NCBI GenBank assembly: GCA_009731375.1
Contig: BJOX01000076.1
Location: forward strand, 566,104 to 630,103
DNA length: 64,000 bases
Origin: Paulinella micropora
Taxonomy: Eukaryota > Cercozoa > Imbricatea > Euglyphida
Reading direction: 5' to 3'
Under the pieces are notes generated by a model that saw nothing but the letters and a program-made list of their open reading frames with translations, was not told the DNA's origin and made no database searches. How positions within the stretch are numbered: the stretch's first letter is position 1; each line of letters opens with the position of its first letter. Positions 34,899-49,403 of the stretch are shown one piece after another. The position numbers were made by a program, and so were the translations under genes.

Positions 34899-35871
34899 NN
34901 NNNNNNNNNNNNNNNNNNNNNNNNNNNNNNNNNNNNNNNNNNNNNNNNNNNNNNNNNNNNNNNNNNNNNNNNNNNNNNNNNNNNNNNNNNNNNNNNNNNN
35001 NNNNNNNNNNNNNNNNNNNNNNNNNNNNNNNNNNNNNNNNNNNNNNNNNNNNNNNNNNNNNNNNNNNNNNNNNNNNNNNNNNNNNNNNNNNNNNNNNNNN
35101 NNNNNNNNNNNNNNNNNNNNNNNNNNNNNNNNNNNNNNNNNNNNNNNNNNNNNNNNNNNNNNNNNNNNNNNNNNNNNNNNNNNNNNNNNNNNNNNNNNNN
35201 NNNNNNNNNNNNNNNNNNNNNNNNNNNNNNNNNNNNNNNNNNNNNNNNNNNNNNNNNNNNNNNNNNNNNNNNNNNNNNNNNNNNNNNNNNNNNNNNNNNN
35301 NNNNNNNNNNNNNNNNNNNNNNNNNNNNNNNNNNNNNNNNNNNNNNNNNNNNNNNNNNNNNNNNNNNNNNNNNNNNNNNNNNNNNNNNNNNNNNNNNNNN
35401 NNNNNNNNNNNNNNNNNNNNNNNNNNNNNNNNNNNNNNNNNNNNNNNNNNNNNNNNNNNNNNNNNNNNNNNNNNNNNNNNNNNNNNNNNNNNNNNNNNNN
35501 NNNNNNNNNNNNNNNNNNNNNNNNNNNNNNNNNNNNNNNNNNNNNNNNNNNNNNNNNNNNNNNNNNNNNNNNNNNNNNNNNNNNNNNNNNNNNNNNNNNN
35601 NNNNNNNNNNNNNNNNNNNNNNNNNNNNNNNNNNNNNNNNNNNNNNNNNNNNNNNNNNNNNNNNNNNNNNNNNNNNNNNNNNNNNNNNNNNNNNNNNNNN
35701 NNNNNNNNNNNNNNNNNNNNNNNNNNNNNNNNNNNNNNNNNNNNNNNNNNNNNNNNNNNNNNNNNNNNNNNNNNNNNNNNNNNNNNNNNNNNNNNNNNNN
35801 NNNNNNNNNNNNNNNNNNNNNNNNNNNNNNNNNNNNNNNNNNNNNNNNNNNNNNNNNNNNNNNNNNNNNNN

Positions 35872-36206
35872 CTGCATTCCGTCATAGCCGTCCAGTGTTG
35901 CATAGCCCGGGCTAGGTCCCTTCGGGGGTTTAGGCCTCATACAATGTCATAATTGTAGCTTGCGCAAGCTTACGGTGCTCAAAACACTTGGACTAACGGC
36001 TTCCTTTTCTTTCCCTTCTTCCTTATCCTCCCCACTCTCCATTCCTAGATGGCCTTTTTCTTCAACGTCCTTCCTCCTCTTCTTTTTTCCAGAACACAGT
36101 CTACCCGTGATTCCCATCCCGGACACATGCACAGTACACAAATTACTGTTTGATGTGAAACTGCGTTCCTTTGCAAGGACTACATTCCTTTGCGACATCT
36201 CATCTA
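35872..36206 (+). mobile_element. Repeat family C, 3' part
   Basis: The last 105 bp (CCGTGATTCCCATCCCGGAC ... TTTGCGACATCTCATCTA) recur inverted at 57482-57578. Runs directly into (TA)n and (TATC)n. Confidence 0.6.
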
Positions 36207-36223
36207 TATATATATATATATAC

Positions 36224-36298
<75 letters not shown>

Positions 36299-36313
36299 AC
36301 TATCTATCTATCC

Positions 36314-37208
36314 CGTCCTGGGCATGACGGTAAACTGCATCCCGGAGTGGACTCGGCCCACTGGCACCTACAGCCTGGGGGTTGATCTATCTATCTCCTT
36401 CAGCCCTGCACCAGCTGTTTTTGTTTTCTTGGATTTATGCAGTCGCAGCTGGTGCAGCGTGACTGGCCAGGGCTGATGACTACCCTTCATCGGCCCTCGA
36501 TACACTCTCAAACTGTTCGGGAAAGCCCTAAGAGCCTTCGATACCGCGGCCTGCGGGAAACCGCAAGGTGCAGCAGGCGAGGTAACGCTCGTCGGATGGT
36601 AAAAACTCGAAGGATATGGCCACGCAGGGAATAATGGGTAACCCGCAGCCAAGTCCCTTCTTGTCAGGCCAACCCCGCGCATGGCTCCTACTCGGTACGA
36701 CTACCTCTGATTGGCTGCCTTGGACTGACTTGGTGTTCCGACGTGAGTTTAGTGACCAGTGGATATGGCAAATGGCCACTACTCTCGACGTCGGCCCACT
36801 TATGTCACCGCTGCAGCTGGCCCGGTAGTCCTCCGTCGCCACTACCCAGTGGTGTCCTGACAAATGGGAAAGGTTCAGAGACTAGACGGGAGTGGGATCT
36901 TCCTGTGTGCGGGTAGGCACATAAGCAGGGAGATCTTAAGGTATAGTCCGGCCGCCGCGAAAGTGGTCGCCTTGGATGAAGCTCGAGGGTTGGTGTACCC
37001 CTCGGGCCCGAGCCTTGGCGGGGCACGTGATCACGGACACGTGTCTGGGTTGGTTCTACGGCCCTCTAGCCAGGGAGGGTCGTAGAACCGTCAGACTGCA
37101 CAAATCCGGGGCCTAGTGCCCATTCCCAGCCCGCTACCCAGTCGCTGATTGGCGGCGGGGTGGAATGGATGCCTATGTCTTCGGATATGCAGAGCTGATA
37201 GACCAAAC
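36314..37208 (+). mobile_element. Unclassified GC-rich transposon-like segment
   Basis: About 890 bp between TATC arrays, sharing 70 bp (GATGACTACCCTT...) with the 34.7-kb family B copy. Frames are short. It could be the 5' part of a LINE. The 3' end runs into (TATC)n. Confidence 0.45.
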
Positions 37209-37580
<372 letters not shown>

Positions 37581-38133
37581 GCCCTGCGCTGGGGGTAACA
37601 GGTTCAGAAATACAGTGGGTAAGTACTCTTCTAAACCCTACAAACCAGGTACTTACTCAGAAAAAAAATGGGGGGGGGGGGGGGGGGGGGGTTCAGACTG
37701 TGCTCGCCATGTGCTCTGCTTTCTGCTCGCTTCCGTCGGCTGCCTGTGCCCGAAACTGCGCGATGCACTGGGTGGCAAACGCCCACGTCGCATCTGCCTG
37801 TTTGCTGACTTCATCGTGATAGCTCAACCAGTAAAACTTATTTTGCAGTGTGTAAAGATCTATATGGGGGATGGAATAGGATGGAGGAATCAAGTGTAGG
37901 TGTTTTCAGACAAAGCAATTAAAAACATGCATTCGGAAAGCTCTTGTCCTTAACTCTCGAATGAGACCTTCAAGACCATGACTTCGTCAGGAGAGAAACA
38001 GCTTTGATTTTTTTTTTTTTTTTTTTTTGGTCCTTTTAATGAATTTTTTCTTTTTTTTTCTTTTTTTTTTCCCCCTTGCCTTTCCCTTTCATTTGACATC
38101 GGCCCGAGTATGCGCATCAGCTAGTCTGCACAG

Positions 38134-38220
<87 letters not shown>

Positions 38221-38222
<2 letters not shown>

Positions 38223-38456
38223 CCATCTGCTTACTGGGTCCTCTGTAATGGAGGTGGGAGCTCGTTCTGCAAGGGGCGCTTATGGAACGAGCCCTGGCCC
38301 CGCCTGGTACTAGGGAGCTTTGGTATCGCCTATATCAGTCCCTTCCGTGCAAACATCACGGCTTAGCTGGGCATCGGGTTAATACTTTACCCACAGACTT
38401 CCTTGGTTGACGAAATCAGAAGCTCCTTTTTTCTGACACTGGTCGATATCTCATCT
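38221..38456 (+). mobile_element. Repeat family B copy
   Basis: Body from CCATCTGCTTACTGGGTCCT to GTCGATATCTCATC, then (TATC)n. Confidence 0.75.
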
Positions 38457-38487
38457 ATCTATCCATCTATCTATCTATCTATCTATC

Positions 38488-39006
38488 TGAGTGAACCAAG
38501 GCCACTTGAGGTGTCACTGACCCTCCCTTGGGCTTGGTTTTTTGAAATGGGTGCCATCTATCGACAGACCGAGAATTAGGGGATGGTGTGGGTGTGCTGG
38601 GCCCGTGGTGGGGTGCCTTATTTGTGCCTAGCCATACGCCTATAAGTCACATGCCGAAATAGCGACGGGAAGCACAATCCTGTTCCCTCAGGGTGCCCTT
38701 TCTCGCTTGTTGAGCCCGGAATAAAACCCACAGTGCTCTGTCGGTTTATACTAGACTGTCGAACAGTCTCGAAACTCCATCTGCTTACTGGGTCCTCTGT
38801 AATGGAGGTGGGAGCTCGTTCTGCAAGGGGCGCTTATGGAACGAGCCCTGGCCCCGCCTGGTACTAGGGAGCTTTGGTATCGCCTGTATCAGTCCCTTCC
38901 GTGCAAACATCACGGCTTAGCTGGGCATCGGGTTAATACTTTACCCACAGACTTCCTTGGTTGACGAAATCAGAAGCTCCTTTTTTCTGACATTAGTCGA
39001 TATCTC

Positions 39007-39008
<2 letters not shown>
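38488..39008 (+). mobile_element. Repeat family B, longest copy
   Basis: A 5' extension (GAGTGAACCAAGGCCACTTG...) precedes the usual start TCTCGCTTGTTGAGCCCGGA. The 3' end TCGATATCTCATC runs into (TATC)n. No ORF; probably non-autonomous. Without known ends its class stays open. Confidence 0.7.
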
Positions 39009-39067
<59 letters not shown>

Positions 39068-39289
39068 GCGCAGTAACCTTTGCCTTGAAGTTAAGGGCTA
39101 AGACTAACACGTAGACACTTACAAAAAACGATAATTTTTATATTAAATATCATACAAAAACATTCAAAAATGCACATATTTAGGAATTTTGTTTTTGCTC
39201 ATTTATGGATGTATTGAAGTCAAGGGCCTGTCTGCATGCATACTTTTCTCCAGGAATGTCTGTAGAAAAAAAATCTATCGATTTCTGTC

Positions 39290-39368
39290 TGTTGCTGGTT
39301 GTGTCTGTAGAGCTATTTGGTCGAGATGTGACGGACTTATCTCTTATCTGTGTGCATATATTTTTATG

Positions 39369-39422
<54 letters not shown>

Positions 39423-40012
39423 ATGTATATTAGTTCTAGGCCTTCATCTAGACCTTCCTCTAAACCTTCTTCTATAACATCATCTGACGTATGTATACGT
39501 AAAGTGTGTATATATTTTTATGTATCTTTCCTGGTTGTGTCCGTAGAGCTATATGGTCGAGATGTGACACAGCCGCCAGACTTATCTCTATCTGTGTTCT
39601 GCTCTGTTGTGTTTTGTTCTGTTCTGCTCCGCTCTGATCTGTTCTGTTCGTTCTGCTCTGCTCTGTTCGGCTCTGTTCGGCTCTGTTCTGCTCTGTCCTG
39701 TTCTGTTCTGCTCTGTTCTGCTCTTCTCTCGATCTGTTCTGTTTTGTTCTGTTCTGTTCTGCTCTGTTGCTGGTTGTGTCTGTAGAGCTATATGGTCGAG
39801 ATGTGACCGAGCCACCAGACTTATGTCTGTCTGTTGCTGGTTGTGTATGTATGTATGTATGTATGTATGTATGTATGTACGTACGTACGTACGTATGTAT
39901 GTACGTACGTACGTATGTATGTATGTATGTATGTATGTATTTATGTATGTATGTATGTATGTTTCTGTAGAGCTATATGGTCGAGATGTGTCGCAGCCAC
40001 CAGACTTATGAG
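39290..40012 (+). repeat. Four copies of a 40-45-bp core between different simple arrays
   Basis: The core GGTTGTGTCTGTAGAGCTAT followed by a TGGTCGAGATGTGA-like end recurs at about 39297, 39531 and 39772, and partly at 39961. The copies are separated by (CT)n, (TTCTG)n and (TATG)n. Three copies continue into CAGCC(A/G)CCAGACTTAT or a close variant. One frame reads SVELYGRDVTQPPDL. Confidence 0.7.
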
Positions 40013-40047
40013 GAGTTGAAATAATCTTTTCTTCCCACGCCGATTAT

Positions 40048-40690
<643 letters not shown>

Positions 40691-42339
40691 AAGCCACCAC
40701 CGCTGCCGCCGTCGCCATCAACATGTCCCTCAATGTTACATATGTTTACGCAAGCACAGTTTTAATAGAATACTTGCCACTCGTAGAGCTGAGTGGGAAG
40801 CAGAAGAGATAAAATGGAAGACTCTGAGAGGTATTATTATATATCAAGAGATATTATTGTATTACAAAAAGAGAAAACATGAAGTGTAAAAAAAAAAAAT
40901 TAAAAAAAAAGAGCAGTCACAATTTAAGGTCATGCAGAGACCCTATGCAGGTTAACGTCATGTTGCTGCAAACATTGAATTCCCAGTACGGCAAGCGTTT
41001 GATGGAGTCATTTGAAATTGAAATGATAAGAAAATACATTATTACAAGCAAAGATTTTTTAAACACCATGATATTAATATACACTGGCAACCGGTGAACA
41101 GTACTGTCACCGACAGTCACCTGGAGCGGGAGTTTTGAACTTGAGCAGGTACAATAAAATTTTTCGCAAATTTAATTTCGTTGAATTTTGAAGCTGAGAA
41201 CGGACGAGATCGCAAAAAAAAAAAAGTTAGCTCGGGAGGTATATGCCCTGCGGGCCGAAAATGCTAAGATTCAAGTCATATAATACTGTTGAGAGAGACC
41301 TAGCTTCGAGGCAACCTTTGCCTAGGACTCTATAATACTTCCGACACAAGGTACATGATCCTTGCTCCAAAAGTATTACTACTGTATAGTACTAAGTGAC
41401 AAGATGAATATATGGCTTGTGTGTGTAGAAAAAAAACAAACAAACAAACAAACAAACAAACAATCAAGTTATTTCAAAAATGATACGAACAAGAATATAA
41501 GCAAAACAAATGAAATCAAACCAGCGATAACAAACAACACAAAATAGATAACAACAAACAAAAACCAGCGATAACAAACAAACAATCAAACCAGTGATAA
41601 CAAAAAACAAAAAAAAAATTATGATACCCTCTTTTGAATGTTTTACACAATATATGTAAATGATTTGACCCTCCAGTAGCCAAAACCACACAGCAATATT
41701 ACTATGACTAAAATCTGTTAAATAGGGTACTTAATATTACTATGTCAAATCTGGAAATATATCTGCATGACTGGAAGTGTAACACGAAAGGGTTTTCTAG
41801 TGCATGTTTTGTACAATACCATGGAAAAGAAGGAGACCACGCCGCCAAGATAGGTAAGATACAGATTGCTGGGTAGGGAAACACATGAGGCTCTTTTCCT
41901 CCCACGTTTGTGGATTTTGTAGAGTGGTTTGTAGTGTCTTGCAGAGAATTCTCTGTCAGCCTCGGAGTCTAGTCTGGTAAGGCATGTTAAGGCCACCAGA
42001 CTGTCTCTGGCTGGTCAAGTTGGCGTAGCCGAGCAGGATGGCCGGTCTTTTTCTCTCCGGCTGTGTTTTTACTACCACTGGCGGATGACGCTGGTTGTGC
42101 GTGACTCGTGTCGGCTCGTCTGAAGATCAGAGAGACGCGTGCGGGTGGACACGACGATGGTGGTGATGGTCGTGCGGGATTCGTAAACTGTCCGAAAGGC
42201 GGGCGGTCGTGAAGGGGAGGAGCAGGGGTCGATCGCGATTTTCTGCAACAGGAGCAGCAAAAGGAACGTGCGCTCTTGACCCAATCACCCTACCTACTAC
42301 ATGCTTCCTCCCATGTGCTACCGACCTACCTAACATTCA
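40691..42339. other. AT-rich intergenic region
   Basis: (CAAA)n at 41436-41462 and a duplicated ACCAGCGATAACAAACAA unit at about 41520-41600. No convincing gene on either strand. Confidence 0.5.
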
Positions 42340-42871
42340 CTAAAAAGAAATACAGAAAACATACAACTCACATAGAAAACGTGCAGAATCCTCCTTATAC
42401 AACATGACATGTGTCAAGACAGGAAGCTGGTTCTGAGGACCACCGTCGCTAGCAAGCATTTCAAAGGAGAGCTGGTTATAAGAACACAGTTTCGATACAC
42501 CGAAGAGAAAAAGAAGCAAGAAGCAAGCCGAGGCAGAGGACAATCACGAGATGCGAGTTGCCGCAACCTCTGGCCTGCCGCGTTCTGCTTTGCTAGATTT
42601 TTTTTCTCGGTCTTTGAAAGCTGTTTCCTTCCTTCCCCCTTCTTTCCTCCTTCTCCTCTCTTCCCTTCCCGGAGAGTTGCTCGCATGTAAAGAAACAAAT
42701 CAAGAACACACAACAGCATTTCAATTTTATCACTGTGCAACTTACGTGTTCGATGATGTCGAGCTTCTCGATCGTCTTGACAAAATTCTCTTGCCAGTAG
42801 AGGTCGGATGGATAGTGGGACGTGTATGGAAGCTGACTGTAGTTGCACTGTATCCCGGTGGACATATTACC
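42340..42871 (-). CDS. Two 3' exons of an unidentified gene
   Basis: On the minus strand, exon 42871-42746 (42 codons, phase 0 at both ends) reads GNMSTGIQCNYSQLPYTSHY to TIEKLDIIEH and ends at a strong donor GTAAGT. After a 274-bp intron, exon 42471-42340 reads LSFEMLASDGGPQNQLPVLT, then HVMLYKEDSARFLCELY, and ends at TAG. Acceptors are CTCTTCAG and TATAACCAG. The sequence looks like conserved, folded protein, but I cannot name it. A possible further exon (VQSEFLLGTILKKPPQPQKY, near 43180-43080) lies upstream but is not joined. The start codon was not found. Confidence 0.6.
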
Positions 42872-43875
42872 CTGAAGAGAGAAGCACTTGGAAGAGGACT
42901 AGGACTCTGTGAGAAAGTAGCAAGGGCGAGAAAAATGTTGGGGTACTCAAGAAGTGTTTTGTGCCACAGCGACGCCTATCGCCAATAGTCGCCAGTGAGA
43001 AAAAAAAAAAAAAGAAAAATGGGTACGTCGTTCTCCCGCTGCCGTTTTCGCCAAACTATGTGACGTTATTTGCACTATTGGCCATTTATGCTGCGAAACG
43101 GTAAAAACGGAGCATATTTTTGCGGTTGCGGCGGTTTCTTCAGAATTGTGCCCAACAGAAATTCGCTTTGAACCTGAAGACAAATTTTACGTTATCTACG
43201 TGCAAATTTTCACTAAACCGGCCGTTCGCCCTGTGAACTGGATTTTTTGAGTGCGCCATACATTTTTATTGGGGCAATACATTTTGATGGGCAAACGTCA
43301 TACATTGTGCCCAAGTGTCACCGGGCTTGACCGTTTCGCTTTTTGGTCCTTCAAAAAGGTTTATTAGACAAAAAGGAATTTGAAGTGAAAAGAAAAGGCA
43401 TGGGTTATTCGGCCGGGACACCATCACTAAGCCGGCATTTGCTTGTTGATCAACTGGCAGAGGGGCAGAAAAGGAGCTTCACGTGTGCAGTGAGAAATTG
43501 GTGGAGTTGTTGAGGCGTTGTTGTTGGGGCGAGGCTTAGGGGTCGTAGGGAGTGGAGTGGGGTCGTACGCGTTGCACGATGGGGTTTATTGCGTGGAGGA
43601 TTTCCCGAGCTTGGACAGCTTGGACATTCCTGTCTGGGGCTGGAAAATGCAGAGCAGGCCAGTCACTTGGAGAGTGAGGTGGTTTGGCCCTGGGAGCAGT
43701 GGGTGGGGCGAGGGAGTTGAGTGCTGTGGGTTGCTGTCGAGACTAGGTGGGTGGACAACTGAGGGTGGGGGCTGAAGCAAGCCATTTTACAAAAATCTTT
43801 ACCTTGCTTCCAATCTATCAACCCTCATTGTATGGTATGCGATCTGGTATGGTACCGGTATGGTTTGGGATTCGT
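42872..43875. other. Unassigned region upstream of the 42-kb gene
   Basis: Contains the possible minus exon near 43.1 kb and a GC-rich plus frame at 43518-43775 of low-complexity Gly/Trp composition that I do not accept as a gene. Confidence 0.35.
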
Positions 43876-43879
43876 GCAT

Positions 43880-45050
<1,171 letters not shown>

Positions 45051-45292
45051 GGCCCCCCAGTGAAGGTGCACCCCACTCCCCCCATGGCATCCCGGGCCTC
45101 TAGGACTTGAGACTCATGATGCCATGATATTAACACGACCTTGGACAGTCAACGAAGAACACTAGTCCGGCACTAGACTCTCATCAAGTTTTAAAACTCA
45201 AGATGATCTATCTATCTATCTACCTATCTATCTATCTGTCTATCTATCTATCTATCTATCTATCTACCTACCTATCTACCTACCTACCTATC

Positions 45293-45331
<39 letters not shown>

Positions 45332-45376
45332 CCTATCTATCATGAGTCTATCTATTTATCTATCTATTTAATCTAT

Positions 45377-45444
<68 letters not shown>

Positions 45445-45445
45445 A
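45051..45445. repeat. Short transposon-like end followed by (TATC)n
   Basis: About 150 bp (AAGGTGCACCCCACTCCCCC ... CTCAAGATGATCTATC) running into (TATC)n. Confidence 0.5.
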
Positions 45446-45480
45446 TATCATGAGTCTATCATAGTGTCTATGCTCATGGC

Positions 45481-45516
45481 GATACCATATGGTATCCCGT
45501 GTTACCATATGGTATC
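45481..45516. repeat. Twin CATATG palindromes
   Basis: GATACCATATGGTATC (45481-45496), then CCGTGT and TACCATATGGTA (45503-45514). The same palindrome recurs at 47320-47337, and a degenerate one at 47130-47145, on the other side of the transposase. Confidence 0.8.
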
Positions 45517-45719
45517 AGTTTTTTAGTGACAGGTTTTCAAAAAATTCTAGCGATCGAACCGGATGCGTTGTCATAAAATAAACTACAGTAATCTATTGAG
45601 CAAGTCCCCAGGAAGCGACCCGTAAAATTTCTCTACAAAACTTTGAGTTGAAGTTTTTTTTTTTTTTTGATAGAAGTGTGACCCCTCCCAATACACTTTT
45701 TCCACTGGAAGCAACCAAA

Positions 45720-47094
45720 AAGTGTATGGGTACAGACAGCTTGCAGGTGGATGGTTACGGCGACATAATGGCCTACAATCGGTTCGAGGGGATTTTGAAA
45801 TGTTTACGTACAGGTCCACCAGCAACAGAAGAGGATCATTTTTTGCCTATTGTGTGGTGGGCGGAGGCTGTCGATCGTAAGGCGAGGGAAGCCATAGTTG
45901 CGGGGGGGGTCATTACTATCGACGAAAGTATGGTGCAGTTCACTGGAGAAGGAATGCCTGGGCAAATGGTTGTTCCCCGCAAGCCGATCCCCGTGGGAAG
46001 GGAATATCATACCGCATGTTGTGTCGAGTCTGGGGTCTGTATCGCACTGGAGATGGTGGAAGGTAAGAAGAGAGATCAAAAAAAGAATTTACACATGAGT
46101 TCGGGGTCACTACTGCCACCACTTTGCGTATGATGAGGCAGTGGTTCGGTTCTGGGCGCATTGCAATCGGTGATTCGTGGTTTGCCAGTTGCAAAACAGC
46201 ATGTGAGTTGAAAAAAAGGGGCCTTGATTTTGTCGGAATGGTGAAGACTGCACACGCGGGCTTTCCTGTGAAGATGCTATGGGGTGCCAGGGGGGGGGGT
46301 CGAAGGGGGATTTGGCGTCAGCAACATGCGAAAAGGACGGTATCAGGCTGCTCGCGGTGAACTAAAACGACCACAATCAGCAGCAGGTTATTGCTACATG
46401 CTCCACCACTTTGCACGGCAAGCCGCGGAATGCTCGTTACAGCCGCACTTTGCCTCTTGTCCCGAGGTGCGAGGCAGTGGAGTTGTATTATAGCGCTTTC
46501 AACGCTGTCGATCAATTCAACTCCGCTCGCCACGGGTCCTCTTCCCTCAACCTCGGCATTACAGTCAATGACTGGAAAAAGGTTGATTTCTTTATTTTGC
46601 TGGATTTTATTATCACCAATGCTTACAAGCATTTCAATTTTTTCAGCAAAACCGTTTTGGTCAATCTCAATATGCTGAAAGGAGACAACAGGCCCGGCTT
46701 TTTCAAGCATCTCCTCGCATCCAAGCTCATTGAAAGCGGAAACGAGCCTAATCTTGCAGGTCCCCAGCCCCCCCCCTCTGCACCCCTCGCTCCTGTCGCC
46801 CCCCCGTTCATCCCGTGCATGGAACTGTGCAGATATCCTTTGACCCTTATGTCGGACAAAATTAGAAAAAAGCAGGAGGCCGGTCGCGCATACAGCCAGA
46901 GCACGGAGAGGCCACAGAGGCGTAGGTGCAGTGTTTGCCTGTACGCTTTTTCTGAGAGGAGGGTGTCCATGACGAGTTATTATTGCGCCTCCTGTGGCCA
47001 GGATATGTCACTGTGCACCGGCGAAGGTCGCACATGTCACGCCTGGCACAAGCAATACGGAAAACAAGAAAAAAAAAAAAAAAAAACAGCGTAA
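45720..47094 (+). pseudogene. piggyBac-type (PGBD) transposase, frameshifted
   Basis: DDE transposase of cut-and-paste elements that target TTAA. Segment 1 (to about 46090) has DIMAYNRFEGILKCLR and ITIDESMVQFTGEGMPG with the first catalytic Asp. Segment 2 (46090-46280, another frame) has WFGSGRIAIGDSWFASC with the second Asp. Segment 3 (46411-47094, third frame) has VELYYSAFNAVDQFN with the third, then NLGITVNDWKKVDFFILLDF and a C-terminal Cys-rich domain (CSVCLYAF ... CASCGQDMSLC). Frame changes fall near an A7 run (46078) and a G run (46290), so either decay or homopolymer error. N-terminus not found. Confidence 0.8.
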
Positions 47095-47360
47095 GTGATT
47101 TTGAGCATTTTCAAATAGTTTAAACACTAGATACCACCTGGTATCAGGGGTAAAAATGATCTTGGGGCGGGGGCTCTCTGACAGTAAGGCATGCGCCTTT
47201 TCACTTATGTAAATAAATTTTTCTTACTTTGGGTGACAGGAAAACAAAGTTTAATAACAATATTACTAAAGTTTTATGATTCTATTTATTTTTTTCTGAT
47301 CCGGACTATTAATAATTATGGATACCATATGGTATCCATGCACATACACATAGACAATAG

Positions 47361-47361
<1 letters not shown>

Positions 47362-47426
<65 letters not shown>

Positions 47427-47446
47427 CATCTATCTATCTATCGGAG

Positions 47447-47500
<54 letters not shown>

Positions 47501-47626
47501 GATCGATCTATCTATCTATCTATCTATCGATCGATCTATCTATCTATCTCATGATCTATCTATCTATCTCATGATCTATATATCTATCTATCTATATATC
47601 TATCTATCTATCTATCTATCTATCTC

Positions 47627-47715
<89 letters not shown>

Positions 47716-47718
47716 TAA
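47362..47718. repeat. (TATC)n with CGATCGAT and CATGAT interruptions
   Basis: Continuous TATC array. Confidence 0.9.
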
Positions 47719-47742
47719 TATCTAAGTGCATGAACATAGCGT

Positions 47743-47888
47743 CACCAATCGGTAACAGCGTGTTGCCAATTGGTAATTTTGTTACGAAAATACGGAAATA
47801 TTGTGCACAGGAAAAAAAAAAAAAAAAAGCTGCCAATTGGTAACTAAAAACGTTGCCGATTGGCAACCAAAATTGCCAATTGGCAATT
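47743..47888. repeat. Inverted-repeat element built from CAATTG palindromes
   Basis: ACCAATCGGTAA and TTGCCAATTGGTAA on the left, an A17 run, and TGCCAATTGGTA, GTTGCCGATTGGCAAC and AATTGCCAATTGGCAATT on the right. The two halves are roughly inverted copies. TATC arrays lie on both sides. Confidence 0.7.
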
Positions 47889-47909
47889 TTATACACTTAA
47901 ATAGTGTTT

Positions 47910-47910
<1 letters not shown>

Positions 47911-47984
<74 letters not shown>

Positions 47985-47997
47985 GTCTGTCTATTAA

Positions 47998-48048
<51 letters not shown>

Positions 48049-48084
48049 TTATCTCATGATCTATCTATCTATCTATCTATCTAC
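47911..48084. repeat. (TATC)n
   Basis: Array with TGTC and TATTAATATC interruptions. Confidence 0.9.
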
Positions 48085-48660
48085 ATATGTATTTCACCTG
48101 CTCTCTGGAGTCAGGACTTAATGCAGCCATAGAGACTTTTAATAAGAGTTCGTTGTGTAATTATCCCTTGGCCCAGGATGTATCCAAACTCACAATTCAA
48201 TGTCAAGTTTCCCTTTCAAGTGGAAACTGCACACACAGAGTTTTGATGTGCTCTGTCGACAGATCGATTTGAAAGCACCTCCTACAAGGAAGGTATTACT
48301 CAACGACTCGTGACGTACTGAGGAGATCAGAGGTTATCAAAAACACATATATGTGTGTGGCAGATCGTTCACCTGTCTTTGCATTTTTGTGTCTACATTT
48401 CGTAACGGGCAAGTTTGAAGGCCTGAAGGTTCTTTAATTTTCATTAATAAAAGTATTAATACTTTAGTGTAAAAATTACTAGCTAATGTATTAAATAATG
48501 TCAACAACTGCTGGGTAACATCCTACTGTACTAGTATCAGGGGAGGCACGCACACTTGGCGACGCGTAAAAAAAAAAAANNNNNNNNNNNNNNNNNNNNN
48601 NNNNNNNNNNNNNNNNNNNNNNNNNNNNNNNNNNNNNNNNNNNNNNNNNNNNNNNNNNNN

Positions 48661-48709
<49 letters not shown>

Positions 48710-48993
48710 CTAAGAATACTCTCAGTGAGAATGGTACGTTCAAAAATGAATCATTCCACCAGTTGAATGAGCGGCTCCTCCCCGACAAAGCGCTGCGACT
48801 TGCAGACTAACTTCAAGAAAGAAAGAAAGTTTACCATTGTTTCAAACTTTATTAATACTTACTTATGCTCGCCTTCTCACATGCTTCCTTTTCAGTTCAA
48901 CGAAAGCGTTCTTCAACTATTCAAAGTCGTTTAGTTGAAAAAAGAAAGAAAGAAAGGAAAGAAAGAGAGAACGAGAGAACGAGAGAGAGAGAG

Positions 48994-49026
<33 letters not shown>

Positions 49027-49240
49027 AAGAAAGAAAGAAAGAAAGAAGAAACCACACAGTCAGAGTCCAGCCCCATTGCTAACAGCTTTTAAGCGGCAAA
49101 ATTGTCCTCCTGCTCGGATCTCATATTTGTCAGTCAATATTTGAGATAGAGGAAGAAAACTTAACACGACATTTGAAAGCCCTTGGCATGAGCTGTGAAA
49201 GAATGGCTCCAGTACTGTCATAATCACCTTTGATCGATGG
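48085..49240. other. Unassigned region with A-run, gap and GA tract
   Basis: 48085-48270 has a short open plus frame ([20 protein letters not shown]) of unknown status. Gap 48580-48660 is inside an A run. (GAAA)n/(GA)n at 48945-49050. Confidence 0.35.
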
Positions 49241-49403
49241 AGAACGCTGCGATCACGGCTGGCAGCTTTTGTCCACTAGTGTCTATCTGTCAGTGTCCGC
49301 CCTAAAGCGCTGCGTGCTGCAGACTCGTGCCACACAACGTAGTCAGCCCCTAAGGCTTCAAGTGGCCTATCTACCCCGTCGGCTTTAATAATCCCATCGT
49401 TCC

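Noticed and set aside
43518-43775. GC-rich plus-strand ORF
   Set aside because: Gly/Trp/Ser-biased composition from G-rich DNA, no domain, and likely alternative start only.
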